A stretch of 9,783 nt of DNA from Melioribacteraceae bacterium (GTDB taxonomy: Bacteria; Bacteroidota; Ignavibacteria; Ignavibacteriales; Melioribacteraceae): the NCBI GenBank assembly GCA_027858595.1, contig JAQICK010000456.1, positions 1 through 9,783 of the forward strand. Reading direction: 5' to 3'. Below, piece by piece: positions 6,665-9,783 of the stretch; the first letter of the stretch is position 1, and every line of letters begins with the position of its first letter. The translations under genes were made by a program, and so were the position numbers. The notes beneath the pieces are model-generated. The model was not told where the DNA came from, did no database searches, and was given only the letters and a program-made list of their open reading frames with translations.

Positions 6665-7890
6665 AAATAGGTGCTAAATTACAAGATAAGATTGATTTAG
6701 TTATTATTCTTTCAGTAATAGCATTACTTATTATAGGAATTGTTTCAATTTATAGTGCTACTTATAATCATCCAACCGCAAAAGGGAATTTGAATAAACA
6801 AGTTTTCTTTATGATGATATCTTCACTAATTCTTTTTGCTGTATATTTCTTACCAGCTAGAACATTTAGACTTTTAGCTTTGCCTTCCTACATCTTTTCT
6901 CTGCTAATTTTAGTTGTGGTTCTATTTTTTGGTAACACAGTTTATGGAGCTAAAAGCTTGATGAGTATTGGTTCTATAGGGTTTCAGCCATCCGAATTTG
7001 CAAAAATCGGTTTGATATTATTTTTATCATACTGGCTAACAGATGCTAAAAGAGATATTAATAATTTAAAAGATTTGTTCTATACTGTTTTGATTGGAAT
7101 TATCCCCATTTTATTAATTCTTCTTGAACCCGATATGGGAACAGCAATTGTTTTTGCTGGAATTTCTCTTGCAATGATTTTCTGGAGTGGACTAAATTTA
7201 TTTGGCTTATTTGTTGTTCTCTCACCTGGTATTATTTTATTTGCCTCTTTGTTTGGAACTATTCCATTTATGGTTGCTTTATTTTTAATTCTTATTGTGT
7301 TATTCTATTTCAAACAAAATCTTTTTGTTAGTGGGTCAGTTTTTGTAGTTAATCTTACAGCTGGGTTCATCTTTGATTTGCTTCTAAATATTTTAAAACC
7401 ACATCAAATAAAACGCTTGCAGTCTTTTGTTGATCCAACAGCAGATCCACTAGGTGCTGGCTATAATGCTTTGCAGGCAAAGGTGGCAATGGGGTCTGGT
7501 GGTTTATTAGGAAAAGGATTTCTTGAAGGGAATCAAACCCAACTCCGTTTCATTCCAGAACAATGGACTGATTTTATCTATTGTGTAATAGGTGAAGAGT
7601 TTGGATTTTTAGGAAGTATAATTGTACTAGCAATATTCTTAACATTATTTTTAAGATTATTAAACCTAACTTCTGTTGCCGGTGATAAATTTGGAAAGCT
7701 TACAATTGTTGGAATCCTCACTTTGTTCTTTATTCACTTTACTCTTAACATCGGAATGAACCTAGGCATCACTCCAGTTATTGGTTTACCGTTGCCATTT
7801 ATTAGTTATGGAGGAAGTTCACTTATAACAAATATGTTTTTAATTGGAGTAGTGTTGAATATTTACAAAAATAGAAAACACCACGTTTGA
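6661..7890 (+). CDS. rodA: Peptidoglycan glycosyltransferase RodA (SEDS family)
   Basis: RodA polymerises lipid II into glycan strands in the inner membrane, paired with PBP2. Of its 409 residues most are hydrophobic. Family landmarks are QPSEFAKIG 109-117, EPDMGTA 156-162, DPTADPLGAGYNALQAK 258-274, GSGGLLGKGFLEGNQTQL 278-295, PEQWTDF 299-305 and GITPVIGLPLPFISYGGSS 369-387. Asp304 in WTDF corresponds to the aspartate shown to be essential in E. coli RodA (Asp262). FtsW is less likely because of the mrdA neighbour and the GLPLPFISYGG form of the motif. The protein is about 40 residues longer than E. coli RodA. The extra length lies between the seventh membrane helix and the DPxxDPLGAGY loop, about residues 200-245, and looks like two additional membrane segments. 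The start is TTG, supported by AAGGTG at 6650-6655 and by the 4-nt overlap with mrdA. Confidence 0.96.
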   Translation: MKIGAKLQDKIDLVIILSVIALLIIGIVSIYSATYNHPTAKGNLNKQVFFMMISSLILFAVYFLPARTFRLLALPSYIFSLLILVVVLFFGNTVYGAKSLMSIGSIGFQPSEFAKIGLILFLSYWLTDAKRDINNLKDLFYTVLIGIIPILLILLEPDMGTAIVFAGISLAMIFWSGLNLFGLFVVLSPGIILFASLFGTIPFMVALFLILIVLFYFKQNLFVSGSVFVVNLTAGFIFDLLLNILKPHQIKRLQSFVDPTADPLGAGYNALQAKVAMGSGGLLGKGFLEGNQTQLRFIPEQWTDFIYCVIGEEFGFLGSIIVLAIFLTLFLRLLNLTSVAGDKFGKLTIVGILTLFFIHFTLNIGMNLGITPVIGLPLPFISYGGSSLITNMFLIGVVLNIYKNRKHHV

Positions 7891-7891
7891 C

Positions 7892-7898
7892 AAGGAGA
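7892..7898 (+). promoter_or_regulatory. Strong Shine-Dalgarno site of pyrF
   Basis: AAGGAGA lies 6 nt before the pyrF ATG and just after the rodA stop. It is the best Shine-Dalgarno match in the window. It fixes the pyrF start and suggests pyrF is initiated independently rather than only by coupling. Confidence 0.85.
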
Positions 7899-7904
7899 TA
7901 GCAG

Positions 7905-8708
7905 ATGACACCAAAAGAAAAACTGCGACAAAAATTAAATAAAGGATTACATGTTTGTGTTGGTCTTGATACAGATATTAACAAAATCCCTTTACACTTA
8001 AGAGATAATGAAAATGCTATCTTAGAATTTAACAAAGCTATAATTAACGATACGCATGATATTGCCGCAGCTTATAAAGTAAATTTTGCATTCTATGAAA
8101 AAGAGGGAGCAAAAGGAATGGAACTTCTTTCACACACTTTGAAATTAATTCCAGATGATGTATTTGTAATAGGAGATGCAAAGCGTGGCGACATCGGTAA
8201 CACTTCACTAATGTATGCTCAATCAATGTTCAACCATTATCGACTAGATGCTTCTACACTAAGCCCATATATGGGTTACGATTCTCTTTCTCCATTTATT
8301 GAGTATGCAGAGAACATTAATTTTATTTTGGCATTAACCTCTAACCCAGGTTCATACGATTTTGAAAAACTCGATTTAGCTTCTGGCAAAAAAGTCTATC
8401 AAGAAGTTATTGGAAAAGTGAATAGTTGGAATAATAACAATAATCTTGGAATTGTTTTTGGAGCCACCAATTTAGAAGAGCTAAAAAATAATATTCAAAA
8501 TTTTGGGGATCTTTTTATTCTTCTCCCGGGTGTTGGTGCTCAGGGTGGAGATTTAGAGAGTATTGTAAAAACTTTTAAAGAAAATTCAAATAATAATTAT
8601 TTAATTAATGTTAGCCGTGCACTTATTTATGCTGATGGCACAGAAAACTTTGCAAAAGTTAGTAGAGAGGCTTTATTGAATTACAACTCACAAATTAAAG
8701 ATGCATAG
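7905..8708 (+). CDS. pyrF: Orotidine 5'-phosphate decarboxylase, long (type 2) form
   Basis: This cytoplasmic enzyme decarboxylates OMP to UMP, the last step of de novo pyrimidine synthesis. At 267 residues it belongs to the longer subfamily (about 270 residues) rather than the short E. coli type (about 245). Substrate and catalytic features can be seen along the barrel: CVGLDTD 18-24, AAYKVNFAFYE 55-65, the catalytic Asp91-x-Lys93...Asp96 in DAKRGDIGNTS 91-101, SPYMGYDSLSPF 120-131, TSNPGS 145-150, LPGVGAQGGD 207-216 for the phosphate-binding loop, and NVSRALIYAD 235-244. All catalytic residues are present. The ATG has an ideal ribosome binding site and lies 14 nt after rodA, so it is probably the last gene of the same transcript, with the option of separate control. 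No other pyrimidine gene is in the window. Confidence 0.97.
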   Translation: MTPKEKLRQKLNKGLHVCVGLDTDINKIPLHLRDNENAILEFNKAIINDTHDIAAAYKVNFAFYEKEGAKGMELLSHTLKLIPDDVFVIGDAKRGDIGNTSLMYAQSMFNHYRLDASTLSPYMGYDSLSPFIEYAENINFILALTSNPGSYDFEKLDLASGKKVYQEVIGKVNSWNNNNNLGIVFGATNLEELKNNIQNFGDLFILLPGVGAQGGDLESIVKTFKENSNNNYLINVSRALIYADGTENFAKVSREALLNYNSQIKDA

Positions 8709-8798
8709 ATAAGACAACCTTAAAATTGTATTGTTAACAAATTATGTTTATTTTTTATTTATCTAGTTATTAGTTTATACAATTAAGTTGAGAGCTTA
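8709..8798 (+). other. A+T-rich gap between pyrF and the DUF2851 gene
   Basis: This is the longest space between genes in the window (90 nt), mostly A and T. It contains a perfect 10-bp palindrome, TTGTTAACAA, at 8731-8740. An A/T-only hairpin (ATTAAG at 8782-8787 pairing with CTTAAT at 8795-8800) has the SD-like GAGAG in its loop and runs into the ATG of the next gene. There is no G+C-rich hairpin with a T run. A promoter for the next gene is plausible here, but I cannot place a -35/-10 or a Bacteroidota-type TAnnTTTG box with confidence. Confidence 0.4.
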
Positions 8799-9783
8799 AT
8801 GAGAAGGCCTAAAGATATAAGTGAAAACGAACTTCAAAATATTTGGATAAAGCAGTCATTTACTTCCTCTCTTAAAACTCAATCTGAAGACATTGTTTCA
8901 GTTCTAGCTCACGGCGACCGAAATGTTTCTGCCTCTGGACCAGATTTCAAAAATGCACGCATACGAATAGGAAACCTTGTATATGTTGGGGATATAGAAA
9001 TAGATAGTGAGTATGGAAACTGGAAAACTCATGGGCATAATATAGATTCAAAGTATAATAAAGTAATCCTTCATATTTCGTTAACAAATAGAAGTAATCA
9101 TCACTATATCTATACTAAGGATGGACGTAAAGTTCCCACACTTACTTTAGAAAGATTTGTTAAAAAAGAATTATTTGAAAAAGTTAATTCTGAAGTTCTA
9201 ATAAGAAAGGAAAAGACCACATCTTTTATACGTTGTAACTCAATCTCATATGCTGTTGAAATAGATGTGAAGAAAAAGTTTATTGCAAAGCTGGGGGTTG
9301 AACGCTTTAGCAAAAAATGTGACAGAGTTTATCAAAGATTAAAAGAACTTTCATATATAAGTAAATTAAAAATAAGCGAACCAACTATCAAATATAGTTT
9401 ACATCGAGAGTTTGTTAAAAAAGAGTTTAAAAGTGAAAACTTTAAGGATAAAAATATTTGGCAACAACTTTTATATGAGTTATTATTTGAAGCTCTTGGC
9501 TATAGCCAGAATAAAGAAATAATGAAGAAATTAGCTTGCTCAGTTAATTTGAATTTTATTAATAGTAATATTAGTAAAGATAATTCTGATGCTCTAGAAT
9601 CACTATTTTATAATGTGTCTGGAATGATGCCTGAAGTGAAAAATTTACCCAAAGAGGAAGTTTCTGAATACACAAATAAACTAGCGACAGAGTGGGAATC
9701 GATTAGTAAAAATTATGATAGTGAAAGATTTAGTGAAACGGATTGGCATTTTTTTCGAATTCGTCCACAGAATTTTCCTACTA
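8799..9783 (+). CDS. DUF2851 family protein (N-terminal 328 residues; cut by window edge)
   Basis: The frame is open from ATG at 8799 to the right edge. I recognise it as DUF2851, a family of unknown function that I associate with Bacteroidota and relatives. Matching landmarks in order are LQNIWIKQSF near 12-21, GPDFKNARIRIG 47-58, VGDIEID 63-69, NWKTHGHNIDSKYNKVILHI 74-93, the helical stretch WQQLLYELLFEALGYSQNKE 221-240, ALESLFYNVSGMMP 265-278 and WHFFRIRPQNFPT 316-328. Pro48-Asp49 followed by Glu67-x-Asp69 resembles the spacing of PD-(D/E)xK nuclease cores, but the usual Lys is missing and this is only an idea. No signal peptide or membrane segment is seen, so it is probably cytoplasmic. 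A weak GAGAG (8790-8794) precedes the ATG by 4 nt. It starts 90 nt after pyrF and may be a separate unit. The C-terminal part is outside the window. Confidence 0.88.
   Translation, partial: MRRPKDISENELQNIWIKQSFTSSLKTQSEDIVSVLAHGDRNVSASGPDFKNARIRIGNLVYVGDIEIDSEYGNWKTHGHNIDSKYNKVILHISLTNRSNHHYIYTKDGRKVPTLTLERFVKKELFEKVNSEVLIRKEKTTSFIRCNSISYAVEIDVKKKFIAKLGVERFSKKCDRVYQRLKELSYISKLKISEPTIKYSLHREFVKKEFKSENFKDKNIWQQLLYELLFEALGYSQNKEIMKKLACSVNLNFINSNISKDNSDALESLFYNVSGMMPEVKNLPKEEVSEYTNKLATEWESISKNYDSERFSETDWHFFRIRPQNFPT

Noticed and set aside
8731..8760. Palindrome TTGTTAACAA followed by a T-rich stretch, considered as a terminator after pyrF
   Set aside because: With any loop the stem is about three pairs, and the T-rich tract starts some bases later. 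An operator is possible, but nothing supports one.
1..9783. CRISPR arrays, insertion sequences, tRNA or rRNA genes
   Set aside because: No regularly spaced long repeats, transposase-like frames, terminal inverted repeats or cloverleaf-like G+C-richer stretches were seen. The whole span is packed with co-directional housekeeping genes.

Overview
This window looks like an ordinary chromosomal housekeeping locus from an A+T-rich Gram-negative bacterium of the Bacteroidota/Chlorobiota/Ignavibacteriota (FCB) group. Base composition by eye is about one third G+C. Three things point to that group: the order purH-mreB-mreC-mreD-mrdA-rodA, which I know from Bacteroidota; a long form of RodA; and a DUF2851 protein, a family I associate with Bacteroidota and relatives. 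An ignavibacterial origin is my best guess, but the class cannot be fixed from sequence reading alone. Every gene I can support lies on the + strand, in the same A+T-rich style, with no sign of mobile DNA, CRISPR, tRNA or rRNA.

Layout. (1) 1-291: the C-terminal end of an unrecognised protein with a TPR-like helical repeat. (2) 292-356: a short A+T-rich gap. (3) 357-2524: purN and purH, the two 10-formyltetrahydrofolate-dependent steps of purine synthesis, side by side. (4) 2533-7890: mreB, mreC, mreD, mrdA (PBP2) and rodA, the core of the cell-wall elongation machine, with junctions of +8, -1, 0, -4 and -4 nt (counting purH/mreB first). (5) 7905-8708: pyrF, 14 nt after rodA and behind a strong ribosome binding site. 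(6) 8709-8798: a 90-nt A+T-rich gap. (7) 8799 to the right edge: a DUF2851 gene, cut by the window.

How the genes work together. MreB filaments, MreC and MreD organise the glycan polymerase RodA and the transpeptidase PBP2 in the inner membrane, so that the side wall is synthesised in a rod-like pattern. The near-zero spacing from mreB to rodA implies one transcript and coupled translation. The flanking nucleotide genes supply IMP (purN, purH) and UMP (pyrF). A functional link to wall growth is possible, but conserved gene neighbourhood is all that supports it.

I found no clear undescribed system. The points most worth a second look are the DUF2851 protein with its nuclease-like N-terminal motif, a roughly 40-residue hydrophobic insertion in RodA, substitutions in two usually conserved PurH motifs, and a triple TGGTTAA repeat spanning the two possible purN starts.
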